From: Streptomyces europaeiscabiei | Lineage (GTDB): Bacteria > Actinomycetota > Actinomycetes > Streptomycetales > Streptomycetaceae | DNA length: 64,000 nucleotides | Assembly: GCF_036346855.1 (NCBI RefSeq) | Contig: NZ_CP107841.1 | Location: forward strand, 2,422,001 to 2,486,000 | Direction: 5' to 3' | Part shown: in pieces, positions 23,295 to 32,144 of the stretch | Numbering within the stretch: the stretch's first letter is position 1 | Layout: the number at the start of each line of letters is the position of its first letter | The notes under the pieces: model-generated | What the model was told of the DNA's origin: nothing | Databases searched by the model: none | Seen by the model: only the letters and a program-made list of their open reading frames with translations | Position numbers and translations under genes: made by a program

Positions 23295-24386
23295 CTAGCC
23301 GACCACCCGCCCGTTCAGCACCACCCTCGACGGGGCCGCCAGCACGCGGACGTCCGTGCGGGGGTCCTGTCCGTAGACCACCAGGTCGGCCGGGGCGCCC
23401 TCGGTCAGGCCGGGGCGGGCCAGCCAGTCGCGGGCGGCCCAGGTGGTCGCCGCGAGGGCCTCGACCGGTGGGATGCCGGCGGTGACCAGTTCCGCGACCT
23501 CGGCGGCGACCAGGCCGTGGGCGAGGGAGCCGCCGGCGTCGGTGCCGACGTAGACCGGGATGCCGGCGTCGTAGGCGTTGCGGACGGTGTCGTAGCGGCG
23601 TTCGTGGAGGCGGCGCATGTGCGCGGACCAGCGCGGGAACTTGGCCTCGCCACCGGCCGCCATCGACGGGAACGTGGCGATGTTGACGAGTGTGGGGACG
23701 ATGGCGACCCCACGGGCGGCGAAGAGCGGGATCAGGTCCTCGGTCAGTCCCGTCGCGTGCTCGACGCAGTCGATGCCCGCCTCGACCAGGTCCCGCAGGG
23801 AGTCCTCCGCGAAGCAGTGGGCGGTGACGCGCGCGCCCAGCACATGCGCCTCCGCGATGGCCGCCTCGACGGCCTCCCGGGGCCAGCACGCCGTCAGGTC
23901 ACCGACGCCCCGGTCGATCCAGTCCCCCACCAGCTTCACCCAGCCGTCACCCCGCCGAGCCTCCTGGGCGACGTACGCGACGAGCTCCTCCGGCTCGATC
24001 TCATGGGCGAAGTTCCGGATGTAGCGGCGGGTGCGGGCGATGTGGCGGCCGGCCCGGATGATCTTCGGGAGGTCGTCGCGGTCGTCGATCCAGCGGGTGT
24101 CGGAGGGGGACCCCGCGTCGCGGATCAGCAGCGTGCCGGCCTCGCGGTCGGTCAGCGCCTGCTTCTCGGCGATGTCCTCCGGTACGGGCCCGTGCGGACC
24201 GAGGCCCACGTGGCAGTGCGCGTCGACCAGGCCGGGCAGCACCCAGCCCTCGACGGTACGGACGTCCTGGGCGCCGAGCGGACGGTCGTAGGAGACGCGT
24301 CCGTCCACGACCCAGAGTTCGTCGCGGACGTCCTCCGCGCCGACGAGGATCCGTCCCTTTACGTGCAGAACAGCGTGATCGCTCAT
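23295..24386 (-). CDS. metal-dependent amidohydrolase (imidazolonepropionase/prolidase-like)
   Basis: A 363-residue cytoplasmic TIM-barrel hydrolase. The metal-binding HxH is His57/His59 in VDAHCHVG; later ligands appear in TAHCFAED and VEHATG, and the terminal Asp in VGTDAGG. The composite N- and C-terminal beta-sandwich (LHVKGRILVGAEDVRDELWV and RVVLNGRVVG) is typical of the family, which includes Xaa-Pro dipeptidases, imidazolonepropionases and related amidases. The substrate is unknown. It follows the amino-acid ABC transporter genes on the same strand with a hairpin repeat between, so a role in degrading an imported N-containing compound is possible. Confidence 0.85.
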   Translation of the reverse strand: MSDHAVLHVKGRILVGAEDVRDELWVVDGRVSYDRPLGAQDVRTVEGWVLPGLVDAHCHVGLGPHGPVPEDIAEKQALTDREAGTLLIRDAGSPSDTRWIDDRDDLPKIIRAGRHIARTRRYIRNFAHEIEPEELVAYVAQEARRGDGWVKLVGDWIDRGVGDLTACWPREAVEAAIAEAHVLGARVTAHCFAEDSLRDLVEAGIDCVEHATGLTEDLIPLFAARGVAIVPTLVNIATFPSMAAGGEAKFPRWSAHMRRLHERRYDTVRNAYDAGIPVYVGTDAGGSLAHGLVAAEVAELVTAGIPPVEALAATTWAARDWLARPGLTEGAPADLVVYGQDPRTDVRVLAAPSRVVLNGRVVG

Positions 24387-24437
24387 GTACCGCACGATAA
24401 GGCTCCCCCGGGGCACCATGTCGACCCAGGGTCCGTT

Positions 24438-24501
24438 GTGGCCGGTCGCACCCACGCGGCGGAGCCGCACATGTCACCGCCCCGCGCCCCTCACGGGGCG
24501 C
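24438..24501. repeat. type-1 intergenic double-hairpin repeat, copy B
   Basis: It shares GGCGGAGCCGCACATGTC exactly with copy C and ends in CCCCGCGCCCCTCACGGGGCGC. The repeat overlaps the end of the ABC ATPase gene and supplies its stop codon. Confidence 0.7.
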
Positions 24502-25267
24502 TGTCGTCCTCCTCGACGTTCGCCATCGCCGGGTCCAGCAGACGCGACAGGAAGTGGCGGGTTCGCTCGTGGCTCGGATTGGTGATGACCTGGTTCGGGG
24601 TGCCGTCCTCGACGACGACCCCGCCGTCCATGAAGACCACCCTGTCGGCGACCTCCCTCGCGAACGTCATCTCGTGCGTCACGACCATCATCGTCATGCC
24701 CTCCTCGGCGAGCATGCGCATCACCGCCAGGACATCCCCCACCAACTCCGGGTCCAGCGCCGACGTCGGCTCGTCGAACAGCATCACCTCCGGGCCCATC
24801 GACAGTGAGCGGGCGATCGCGACCCGCTGCTGCTGACCGCCGGAGAGGGAGGCGGGGTAGGCGTTCGCCTTCTCGGTCAGGCCCACGCGCTCCAGGTTCT
24901 CGGCGGCCACCTTCGCCGCCTCCGCCTTGCCGCGCCTGAGCACCCTGCGCTGCGGCAGCGTGAGGTTCTCGGTCACCGTGAGGTGCGGGAAGAGGTTGAA
25001 CTGCTGGAAGACCATGCCGATACGACGGCGTACGGCGTCGATGTCGACATCGGGGTCGGTGAGTTCGGTGCCGCCGACGAAGACCTGGCCACTGGTGGGC
25101 TCCTCCAGGAGGTTCACGCACCTGAGCAAGGTCGACTTGCCCGATCCCGACGGGCCGATCACACACACGACCTCGCCCCGGCCGATCTCCAGGTCGATTC
25201 CCTTGAGGACCTCGTTGTCGCCGAACGACTTGTGCAGAGCGCGTACTCGAATCTCGGGCCGGGTCAT
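24491..25267 (-). CDS. polar amino-acid ABC transporter ATP-binding protein (GlnQ-like)
   Basis: A 258-residue ABC ATPase with Walker [10 protein letters not shown] (38-46), the Q-loop in [14 protein letters not shown], signature LSGGQQQR, Walker [10 protein letters not shown] and the switch His in VVTHEM. This pattern is specific for the polar amino-acid (GlnQ/HisP) group. The ATG overlaps the permease stop (ATGA). The last residues, including the stop codon, are formed by a dispersed hairpin repeat, so the natural C-terminus may have been altered by repeat insertion. Confidence 0.93.
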   Translation of the reverse strand: MTRPEIRVRALHKSFGDNEVLKGIDLEIGRGEVVCVIGPSGSGKSTLLRCVNLLEEPTSGQVFVGGTELTDPDVDIDAVRRRIGMVFQQFNLFPHLTVTENLTLPQRRVLRRGKAEAAKVAAENLERVGLTEKANAYPASLSGGQQQRVAIARSLSMGPEVMLFDEPTSALDPELVGDVLAVMRMLAEEGMTMMVVTHEMTFAREVADRVVFMDGGVVVEDGTPNQVITNPSHERTRHFLSRLLDPAMANVEEDDSAP

Positions 25268-26103
25268 TTCACGGCCTCCTGGGCCTTCGCCTCCATACGG
25301 CGCACGACGAAGCCGAGCGGGACGGTCACCAGCAGGTAGCACAGGCCGGCGACCAGGATCGGCGTGGAGTTGGCGGTGGTACTGGCCAGGTCGCGGCCGT
25401 ACTTGGACAGTTCGCGCTCCTCCAGCGTGACGCCGAGGAACAGGACGAGCGAGGAGTCCTTGAAGAGGAGGACCAGTTCGTTGGTGAGCGGCGGCAGGAT
25501 GATCCGGAACGCCTGCGGAATGATGATCGAGACCATCGCGCGCGCGGGTGAGAACCCCAGCGAACGGGCCGCCTCCAGCTGCCCCTTGGGGACCGCCTGG
25601 ATGCCCGCGCGGATCGTCTCCGCCATGTACGCGGCGGCCACCAGACCGAGCGCGAGAGCCACCTTGCCGTACGTGCCTCCGGGGATCTCCGTGCCGGGGA
25701 AGGCCAGCGGCACGGCGACCCCGATGAAGATGAAGATCAGCAGGGCGGGCAGGCCCCGGAAGATCTCGATGTACACACCGGCGAACCAGCGGTACGGGCC
25801 CACCGACGACAGTCGCATCAGCGCGATGACCATGCCGAGGACGAGTCCGAAGACGAAGCCGGACAGCGTGTACAGCACGGTGTTCTTCAACGCCAGCGTG
25901 ATGACGTCGGGGAACATCTGCTCGGCGATGTCCCACTGGGCGAACTGGTTCTTCAGCCGGGCCCAGTCGGCCGACACCGCGAAGGCGACGACGGCCGCGA
26001 CGAACACGAGGTACTGCGCGCCCCGGGAGAGAGCGCGCCTGCGGCTTCGGCTCAGGCCCTTCCTCTTCGGCTGCAGCGGTGTGTCCGTGTCGGTCGGGCT
26101 CAT
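25264..26103 (-). CDS. polar amino-acid ABC transporter permease
   Basis: A 279-residue permease of the HisM/GlnP family. The N-terminal 30 residues are basic and cytoplasmic, followed by about five to six helices with the family core ([34 protein letters not shown]) and the ATPase-docking loop [16 protein letters not shown]. Its ATG overlaps the binding-protein stop and its own stop overlaps the ATPase ATG, so the three genes form a tight operon. One permease gene implies a homodimer. Confidence 0.92.
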   Translation of the reverse strand: MSPTDTDTPLQPKRKGLSRSRRRALSRGAQYLVFVAAVVAFAVSADWARLKNQFAQWDIAEQMFPDVITLALKNTVLYTLSGFVFGLVLGMVIALMRLSSVGPYRWFAGVYIEIFRGLPALLIFIFIGVAVPLAFPGTEIPGGTYGKVALALGLVAAAYMAETIRAGIQAVPKGQLEAARSLGFSPARAMVSIIIPQAFRIILPPLTNELVLLFKDSSLVLFLGVTLEERELSKYGRDLASTTANSTPILVAGLCYLLVTVPLGFVVRRMEAKAQEAVK

Positions 26104-26954
26104 GAGGCGGACGGGGAGGCGGAGGCGGCGTCCTCGTCGTACGGGCCGATCCACTGCTCGTACAGCTTCTTGTACGTGCCGTCGGACTTGGCGTCCGCCA
26201 GCGCCTTGTTGATGGCGGCGACGAGCTCGGTGTTGCCCTTCTTGACCGTGAAACCGTACTGCTCACCGGTGTTGAGCTGCTCGGCGACCTCGAAGGCGTC
26301 GGCGTTCGCCTTGTCCTTCAGCCAGCCCCGGACGACCGGGTAGTCGATGATCACGGCGTCGACCTGCTTGGTGCGCAGACCGTTGAGGACGGCGTCGGAG
26401 GACTCGAAGGAGACCGAGTCGATGCCCTTGCTCTTCGCGTAGTCCTCGCCGGTGGTCTGCGCCTGGGTGCCGACCTTCTTGCCCTTGAGATCCGCGAAGG
26501 AGGCGATGCCGGCGTTCTTGTCGGCGAGGACGGCCTGGGTGGCCTCGAAGTACGGGTCGGAGAAGTCGACGTTCTTCTTGCGCTCGTCGGTGATCGTCAT
26601 ACCGGCCGCGGCGAGGTCGCACTGGCCGGCGTTGAGGGACCCACCGGTCTTGAAGTTCTCGAAGGGCTGGTCGACGATGTCCTGCTTCACACCGAGGTCC
26701 TCGGCGACGAGGTCGATCAGCGACACGTCGAAGCCCTGCACCTTGCCGTCGATCTCCGACTGGAACGGCGGGTACGGGAGGTGGGTGCAGGTCGTGAGCT
26801 GACCGGCCTTCACCAGTTCGACCCCGCCGGCCGCGGTCTTGGTGCCGCCTGCGTCGCCGTCGCCGTCCGAGGAACAGCCGGCGACGAGCAGCAGTCCGGC
26901 CGTCGCGGTGAGGGCGGCAAGCACGCGGGGCCGGCGTCCGAGGACCGAGTTCAC
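26100..26954 (-). CDS. polar amino-acid-binding lipoprotein of ABC transporter
   Basis: A 284-residue extracytoplasmic binding protein. It has a signal peptide ending in lipobox LVAGC (Cys27), then a type II periplasmic-binding fold with [31 protein letters not shown] and [19 protein letters not shown], the last being the classic amino-acid-binding segment. The tail [11 protein letters not shown] is low complexity. The GTG start has AGGAGG about 9 bases upstream. It leads the operon with permease and ATPase, and is divergent from a class V aminotransferase gene, suggesting a shared substrate. Confidence 0.92.
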   Translation of the reverse strand: MNSVLGRRPRVLAALTATAGLLLVAGCSSDGDGDAGGTKTAAGGVELVKAGQLTTCTHLPYPPFQSEIDGKVQGFDVSLIDLVAEDLGVKQDIVDQPFENFKTGGSLNAGQCDLAAAGMTITDERKKNVDFSDPYFEATQAVLADKNAGIASFADLKGKKVGTQAQTTGEDYAKSKGIDSVSFESSDAVLNGLRTKQVDAVIIDYPVVRGWLKDKANADAFEVAEQLNTGEQYGFTVKKGNTELVAAINKALADAKSDGTYKKLYEQWIGPYDEDAASASPSAS

Positions 26955-27193
26955 GGGGAGACCTCCTGTGGGGGAACGGGGGGATGCGGGGGATGCGGGG
27001 ATGCGGGGAACTGATGAAGCACAGATGGGGCACAGACATCCGATTATAAGGAGATGTTTGACTCCCTCAAACCAATCCGATGGTCACCGAGCCGATCGAC
27101 CTCGGAAGTCACCGGCCGGAGGGGCCCGAAGCACACTGCTCACGCTCGACCTACCCTCGACACCATCTACCCCGTGAACGAAGAGAGCACCCC

Positions 27194-28294
27194 GTGACAC
27201 ACCCGTTTCTGGATCTGGCCCCGCTGAGCGCGGCGCACTTCGCGTCGATCGAGGACCGGGTGGCCCGGCTGCTCTCCACCACGCAGGACGTCGTGATCAC
27301 CCAGGGCGAGGCGCTGCTGCCGCTGGAGGGCGCGATCCGTGGCGCCGCCGGGCCCGACACGACCGCGCTGAACGTGATCACCGGCCCGTACGGGCGGACC
27401 TTCGGGGACTGGCTGCGGGACTGCGGGGCGACCGTGATCGACCTGGCCGTCCCCTTCCACACGGCGGTCACGGCCGCGCGGATCCGGGACGCCTTCGCCG
27501 AACACCCGGCGATCGACTTCGTGTCACTGGTCCACGCGGAGGCGGCGACCGGCAACACCAACCCCGTGGCGGAGATCGGCGAGGCCGTCCGCGCGCACGG
27601 CGCCCTCTTCTACCTGGACGCGGTCGCCTCCGTCGGCGCCGAGCCGGTGCTGCCGGACGCGTGGGGTGTCGACCTGTGCGTCATCGGGGCGCAGAAGGCC
27701 ATGGGCGGCCCGGCCGGGGTGTCGGCGATCTCCGTGAGCGAGCGGGCGTGGGCGCGGATGGCCGCCAACCCGCGGGCCCCGCGCCGCTCGTACCTCTCCC
27801 TCCTGGACTGGAAGGAGCGCTGGATCGACGGCGGCCGCCGCGCGCTCCTCCACGCGCCCGCCCAGCTGGAGATGCTCGCCCTGGAGGCCTGTCTGGAGCG
27901 CATCGAGGCGGAGGGGCTCGACGCGGTGATGTCCCGGCACGCGTCCGCCGCCGCGGCGACCCGGGCGGGGGCGCTCGCGCTGGGCGGAGGCCTGGAGCCG
28001 TACGTCCACGAGGCGGCCGACGCCGCGCCGGTCGCCACCACCTTGCGGGCGCCGGCCGGGGTCGACGCGTCGGAGCTGGTCGCCAAGGCGCTCGCCGCGG
28101 ACCCCGCCCTGCCGCTGGCCGCGGGCGGCGGCACCCTCGCCTCGGAGATGATCCGTGTGAACCACTACGGCCCCGACGCGACCCCGGGGGTCGTGCACTC
28201 CGGTCTCGCGGGGCTGGGCGCGGCCCTGGTGGAGTTCGGCGCGACGGTCGACCTGGAGGGGGCCCGACGGGCCACGGCAGAGGCCTGGTCGTAA
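27194..28294 (+). CDS. class V PLP-dependent aminotransferase (alanine-glyoxylate/serine-pyruvate type)
   Basis: A 366-residue fold-type I PLP enzyme. PLP-binding elements are YLDAVASVGAEP, with the pyridine-contacting Asp, and Lys168 in GAQKAMGGPAGVSAIS. The layout fits alanine-glyoxylate, serine-pyruvate or aspartate transaminases of class V. I chose GTG 27194 because the sequence before it in the same frame is unlike the family; the Shine-Dalgarno sequence (AGAGAG) is modest. It is transcribed away from an amino-acid ABC transporter, so it may act on an imported amino acid. The exact substrate is not readable. Confidence 0.85.
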   Translation: MTHPFLDLAPLSAAHFASIEDRVARLLSTTQDVVITQGEALLPLEGAIRGAAGPDTTALNVITGPYGRTFGDWLRDCGATVIDLAVPFHTAVTAARIRDAFAEHPAIDFVSLVHAEAATGNTNPVAEIGEAVRAHGALFYLDAVASVGAEPVLPDAWGVDLCVIGAQKAMGGPAGVSAISVSERAWARMAANPRAPRRSYLSLLDWKERWIDGGRRALLHAPAQLEMLALEACLERIEAEGLDAVMSRHASAAAATRAGALALGGGLEPYVHEAADAAPVATTLRAPAGVDASELVAKALAADPALPLAAGGGTLASEMIRVNHYGPDATPGVVHSGLAGLGAALVEFGATVDLEGARRATAEAWS

Positions 28295-28631
28295 AAGGCC
28301 ACGCCAAGGGCGATCTCGGCACTTTTCCCCAGACGGGAATTCATTGAATTCAGCGGGTAGAACCCCGTATTCTTCTGCCCGCTCTTCCCTTCCTCAAACG
28401 CAAAGATTTCGCGAACACCGAGGGGCGCAATTCGAGCAGATCTCGTGAGGGTTGCGCACGTGTGACCGACTCCACAGCGCACCCTTTTCGTCCGGTAATT
28501 TCCGGACGAAAACCATCAGATCCACCTCGCTTCCCCGGAGCACTCACGCCCGCGTGATAACACGTGGGCGGCGCATACGTAACCCCGCGGGGCGATGCAA
28601 TCCGAAATTCCGCTGGGTAAATTCAAGCCGT
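28295..28631. other. long ectABCD upstream region
   Basis: This 337-base gap has no credible gene and is poorer in GC than its neighbours. It should hold the osmotic/heat-responsive ect promoter. A perfect inverted repeat lies at 28485-28512 (listed separately), and TTTCGCGAA occurs near 28410. Confidence 0.55.
28485..28512. promoter_or_regulatory. perfect 11-bp inverted repeat upstream of ectA
   Basis: TTTTCGTCCGG and CCGGACGAAAA flank a 6-base AT loop. No T-run follows, so it is less likely a terminator than an operator or mRNA leader structure. It lies about 120 bases before ectA. Confidence 0.5.
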
Positions 28632-29183
28632 ATGACTGCCGCACAAGCAGACCTGCACACCCAGCCCCTGGAAGCTCCTGAGGAAATCGTGGAAGGGATT
28701 CGGATCGACCGCCCCGGCGTGGCGGACGGCGCAGCGCTGTGGCGTATCGCCGGGGACTCCGGAACCCTGGACCTGAACTCCTCGTACAGCTATCTGCTGT
28801 GGTGCCGGGACTTCGCGGACACCTCGGTGGTGGCGCGGGACGAGTCCGGAGAACCCGTCGGGTTCGTGACCGGGTACGTGCGGCCCGAGCGGCCGGACAC
28901 CCTGCTCGTGTGGCAGGTGGCCGTCGACGAGGCGCACCGGGGGCTCGGCCTCGCGGCCGCACTGCTGGACGGGCTCACGGCACGGGTCGCGCGACGGCAC
29001 CCCCTGACCACCGTCGAGACCACCATCACTCCGGGCAACACCGCGTCCGAGCGCCTGTTCGCCTCGTACGCCGAACGTCATGGCGCGGACATCGAGCGCA
29101 CGGTCCTGTTCGAGGCGGCGGACTTCCCGGACGGCCCGCACCAGCCCGAGATGCTCCACCGCATCGGCCCGCTGTTCCCCTGA
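28632..29183 (+). CDS. ectA: diaminobutyrate acetyltransferase EctA
   Basis: A 183-residue GNAT enzyme that acetylates L-2,4-diaminobutyrate in ectoine synthesis. Family features include IRIDRPGVADGAALWRIAGD, LDLNSSYSYLLWCRDFADTS, the acetyl-CoA loop VDEAHRGLGLAAALLDG, and TTITPGNTASERLFASYA. The ATG at 28632 gives the usual family length; the longer frame upstream is not family-like. It is the first gene of ectABCD. Confidence 0.96.
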   Translation: MTAAQADLHTQPLEAPEEIVEGIRIDRPGVADGAALWRIAGDSGTLDLNSSYSYLLWCRDFADTSVVARDESGEPVGFVTGYVRPERPDTLLVWQVAVDEAHRGLGLAAALLDGLTARVARRHPLTTVETTITPGNTASERLFASYAERHGADIERTVLFEAADFPDGPHQPEMLHRIGPLFP

Positions 29184-29250
29184 GCCCACCCGCACTCCCC
29201 CTCCCCTCCCTTCTTCCTCTCTCCCCCCACGCATCGAGGAGCGATTCGAC

Positions 29251-30579
29251 GTGCCCATCACCCAGCCCTCCCACCCGTCTCCCACCACCGCCCTCAACCG
29301 AGCGGCCTCCGGCCGCGCACCTTCTTCTCATAGCGTCTTCGAGACCCTGGAGTCCGAGGTGCGCAGCTACTGCCGCGGCTGGCCCACCGTCTTCGACCGC
29401 GCGCAGGGCAGCCGGATGCACGACGAGGACGGCCACACCTACCTGGACTTCTTCGCCGGCGCCGGGTCACTCAACTACGGCCACAACAACCCCGTGCTCA
29501 AACGCGCCCTCATCGACTATCTGGAGCGGGACGGCGTCACCCACGGGCTCGACATGTCGACGACCGCCAAGCGGGCCTTCCTGGAGTCCTTCCAGAACCT
29601 GGTGCTGCGGCCGCGCGACCTGCCCTACAAGGTCATGTTCCCGGGGCCGACCGGCACCAACGCGGTGGAGTCGGCGCTGAAGCTGGCCCGGAAGGTGAAG
29701 GGGCGCGAGGCCATCGTGTCGTTCACCAACGCCTTCCACGGCATGTCGCTCGGATCGCTCGCGGTCACCGGCAACGCCTTCAAGCGAGCCGGGGCGGGCA
29801 TTCCGCTCGTCCACGGGACCCCGATGCCGTTCGACAACTACTTCGACGGCCAGGTCCCCGACTTCCTGTGGTTCGAGCGGCTCCTTGAGGACCAGGGGTC
29901 CGGGCTGAACAAGCCCGCCGCGGTGATCGTCGAGACCGTGCAGGGCGAGGGCGGCATCAACGTCGCCCGCCCGGAGTGGCTGCGCGCGCTCGCCGGGCTG
30001 TGCGAGCGGCAGGACATGCTGCTGATCGTCGACGACATCCAGATGGGCTGTGGTCGTACGGGCGCCTTCTTCTCCTTCGAGGAGGCGGGCATCACCCCCG
30101 ACATCGTGACCGTCTCCAAGTCCATCAGCGGCTACGGGCTGCCGATGTCGCTCTGCCTGTTCAGGCCCGAGCTGGACATCTGGGAGCCGGGCGAGCACAA
30201 CGGCACGTTCCGCGGCAACAACCCCGCCTTCGTCACGGCGACGGCCGCCCTGGAGGCGTACTGGGCGGACGGCTCCGCGATGGAGAAGCAGACCCGGGAG
30301 CGCGGTGAGCAGGTCGAGCAGACGCTGATCTCGATCACCGAGGAGAACCTCGCCGACGTGAAGGAGTACCGGGGGCGCGGCCTGGTGTGGGGCATCGAGT
30401 TCCACGAGAAGGCACGCGCGGGGCGGATCGCCCAGCGGGCCTTCGAACTCGGGCTGCTGATCGAGACGTCCGGCCCGGAGAGCGAGGTCGTCAAGCTGCT
30501 GCCCGCCCTCACCATCACCCCCGACGAGCTGGACGAGGGGCTGCGCGTCCTCGCCCGAGCCGTGCGGGAGACCGTCTGA
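29251..30579 (+). CDS. ectB: L-2,4-diaminobutyrate transaminase EctB
   Basis: A 442-residue class III PLP aminotransferase converting aspartate semialdehyde and glutamate to diaminobutyrate. Landmarks are [34 protein letters not shown], the [11 protein letters not shown] pyridine-binding segment and Lys290 in [14 protein letters not shown] 29251 follows GAGGAG by about 10 bases. The 67-base gap after ectA is a pyrimidine-rich tract. The N-terminal 30 residues, Ser/Pro-rich, are longer than in many EctB proteins. Confidence 0.96.
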   Translation: MPITQPSHPSPTTALNRAASGRAPSSHSVFETLESEVRSYCRGWPTVFDRAQGSRMHDEDGHTYLDFFAGAGSLNYGHNNPVLKRALIDYLERDGVTHGLDMSTTAKRAFLESFQNLVLRPRDLPYKVMFPGPTGTNAVESALKLARKVKGREAIVSFTNAFHGMSLGSLAVTGNAFKRAGAGIPLVHGTPMPFDNYFDGQVPDFLWFERLLEDQGSGLNKPAAVIVETVQGEGGINVARPEWLRALAGLCERQDMLLIVDDIQMGCGRTGAFFSFEEAGITPDIVTVSKSISGYGLPMSLCLFRPELDIWEPGEHNGTFRGNNPAFVTATAALEAYWADGSAMEKQTRERGEQVEQTLISITEENLADVKEYRGRGLVWGIEFHEKARAGRIAQRAFELGLLIETSGPESEVVKLLPALTITPDELDEGLRVLARAVRETV

Positions 30580-30628
30580 GACCTCAGCGGATCACCGGAG
30601 AAACCTATCGAGGAGGCATCGCAACACC

Positions 30629-31027
30629 GTGATCGTCCGTTCGTTCAAGGACATCGAAGGAACCGACCGGCATGTGAAGTCGGCGTCCGGCACGTGGGAG
30701 AGCAAGCGGATCGTGCTCGCCCGGGAACGCGTCGGGTTCTCCCTGCACGAGACCGTCCTGTACGCGGGTACGGAGACGTCGATGTGGTACGCGAACCACG
30801 TCGAGGCCGTCGTGTGCGTCGAGGGCGAGGCCGAGCTCACCGACCAGGAGACCGGGCGGAGTTACACGATCACGCCCGGCACCATGTACCTCCTCGACGG
30901 GCACGAGCGGCACACGCTGCGGGTGAAGGAGGACTTCCGCTGCCTCTGCGTGTTCAACCCGCCCGTGACCGGGCGGGAGGACCACGACGAGAACGGCGTC
31001 TATCCCCTACTGACGGAGGAGGGCTGA
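30629..31027 (+). CDS. ectC: L-ectoine synthase EctC
   Basis: A 132-residue cupin-fold cyclase closing N-gamma-acetyl-diaminobutyrate to ectoine. The start [12 protein letters not shown] and the cupin strands ([18 protein letters not shown] and [16 protein letters not shown] segment with metal-ligand His) match EctC over the full length. The GTG has GAGGAGG about 12 bases upstream. ectD follows after 5 bases. Confidence 0.96.
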   Translation: MIVRSFKDIEGTDRHVKSASGTWESKRIVLARERVGFSLHETVLYAGTETSMWYANHVEAVVCVEGEAELTDQETGRSYTITPGTMYLLDGHERHTLRVKEDFRCLCVFNPPVTGREDHDENGVYPLLTEEG

Positions 31028-31032
31028 CCACC

Positions 31033-31920
31033 ATGACCACGATCACCGACCTCTACCCCAGCCGCGGAGCCACCGAGGTGTCGGTCCCGCGTCAGGACCC
31101 GGTCGTCTGGGGCTCCCCCGGCACGCCCGGCCCCGTCTCCCTCGCCGAACTCCAGGCGTACGAGCGCGACGGCTTCCTCCCGGTCGAGCAGCTCATCGCG
31201 CCGGACGAGGTCGCCGTCTACCGGCAGGAGCTGGAGCGGCTCGTCGCCGATCCGGCGATCCGCGCCGACGAGCGCTCGATCGTCGAGCCGCAGTCGCAGG
31301 AGATCCGGTCGGTCTTCGAGGTGCACCGGATCAGCGAGCTGTTCGCGCAGCTCGTGCGCGACGAGCGGGTCGTCGGGCGGGCCCGGCAGATCCTCGGCTC
31401 GGACGTCTACGTCCACCAGTCGCGGATCAACGTGAAGCCGGGCTTCGGCGCGTCCGGGTTCTACTGGCACTCCGACTTCGAGACCTGGCACGCCGAGGAC
31501 GGCCTGCCGAACATGCGGACGGTGTCCGTGTCGATCGCGCTGACGGAGAACCACGACACCAACGGCGGTCTGATGATCATGCCGGGGTCGCACCGGACGT
31601 TCCTCGGCTGCGCGGGGGCCACCCCGAAGGACAACTACAAGAAGTCGCTGCAGATGCAGGACGCCGGCACCCCCTCCGACGAGGCACTGACGGCCATGGC
31701 CTCCGAGTACGGCATCAAGCTGTTCACGGGCAAGGCCGGTTCGGCGACCTGGTTCGACTGCAACTGCATGCACGGCTCCGGCGACAACATCACGCCGTTC
31801 CCGCGCAGCAACGTCTTCATCGTGTTCAACAGCGTGGAGAACACGGCGGTCGAGCCGTTCTCGGCGCCGGTTCCGCGGCCGGAGTTCATCGGAGCACGGG
31901 ACTTCACCCCGGTGCGGTGA
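31033..31920 (+). CDS. ectD: ectoine 5-hydroxylase EctD
   Basis: A 295-residue Fe(II)/2-oxoglutarate dioxygenase converting ectoine to 5-hydroxyectoine. The iron triad is His146, Asp148 (in WHSDFETWHAEDGLP, the EctD signature) and His247 (in NCMHGSGDN), at nearly the same positions as in characterised EctD. The 2-oxoglutarate Arg is in FPRSNVFIVFNS. GGAGGAGG lies about 9 bases upstream. The operon ends in a strong terminator 20 bases downstream. Confidence 0.96.
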   Translation: MTTITDLYPSRGATEVSVPRQDPVVWGSPGTPGPVSLAELQAYERDGFLPVEQLIAPDEVAVYRQELERLVADPAIRADERSIVEPQSQEIRSVFEVHRISELFAQLVRDERVVGRARQILGSDVYVHQSRINVKPGFGASGFYWHSDFETWHAEDGLPNMRTVSVSIALTENHDTNGGLMIMPGSHRTFLGCAGATPKDNYKKSLQMQDAGTPSDEALTAMASEYGIKLFTGKAGSATWFDCNCMHGSGDNITPFPRSNVFIVFNSVENTAVEPFSAPVPRPEFIGARDFTPVR

Positions 31921-31939
31921 CCCCGCCGTCCCGTTGACG

Positions 31940-31983
31940 GGGCCGGACGGTCGCTGCCCCCGAGCGACCGCCCGGCCCTTTCA
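31940..31983 (+). terminator. terminator after ectABCD
   Basis: GGGCCGGACGGTCGCT pairs with AGCGACCGCCCGGCCC with one mismatch around a 7-base loop, followed by TTTC. It is a 16-bp stem placed directly behind ectD. Confidence 0.85.
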
Positions 31984-32032
31984 CGTGTCCCGATCGGCTG
32001 CGGCCACCACGGTTGTGGGCGGCTGCCGGTCG

Positions 32033-32099
32033 GTGGGGCTGGTCGCGCCCGTGTGGCGGAGCCGCACATGTCGGAGCCCCGCGCCCCTCATGGGCGCGG
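32033..32099. repeat. type-1 intergenic double-hairpin repeat, copy C
   Basis: It shares GGCGGAGCCGCACATGTC with copy B and ends CCCCGCGCCCCTCATGGGCGCGG, like copy A. It lies between the convergent ectD and anti-sigma genes. Confidence 0.7.
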
Positions 32100-32144
32100 A
32101 TGCGCATCTGTGTGATGCGCACCTGCGTCAGGACGGCCCCACTC

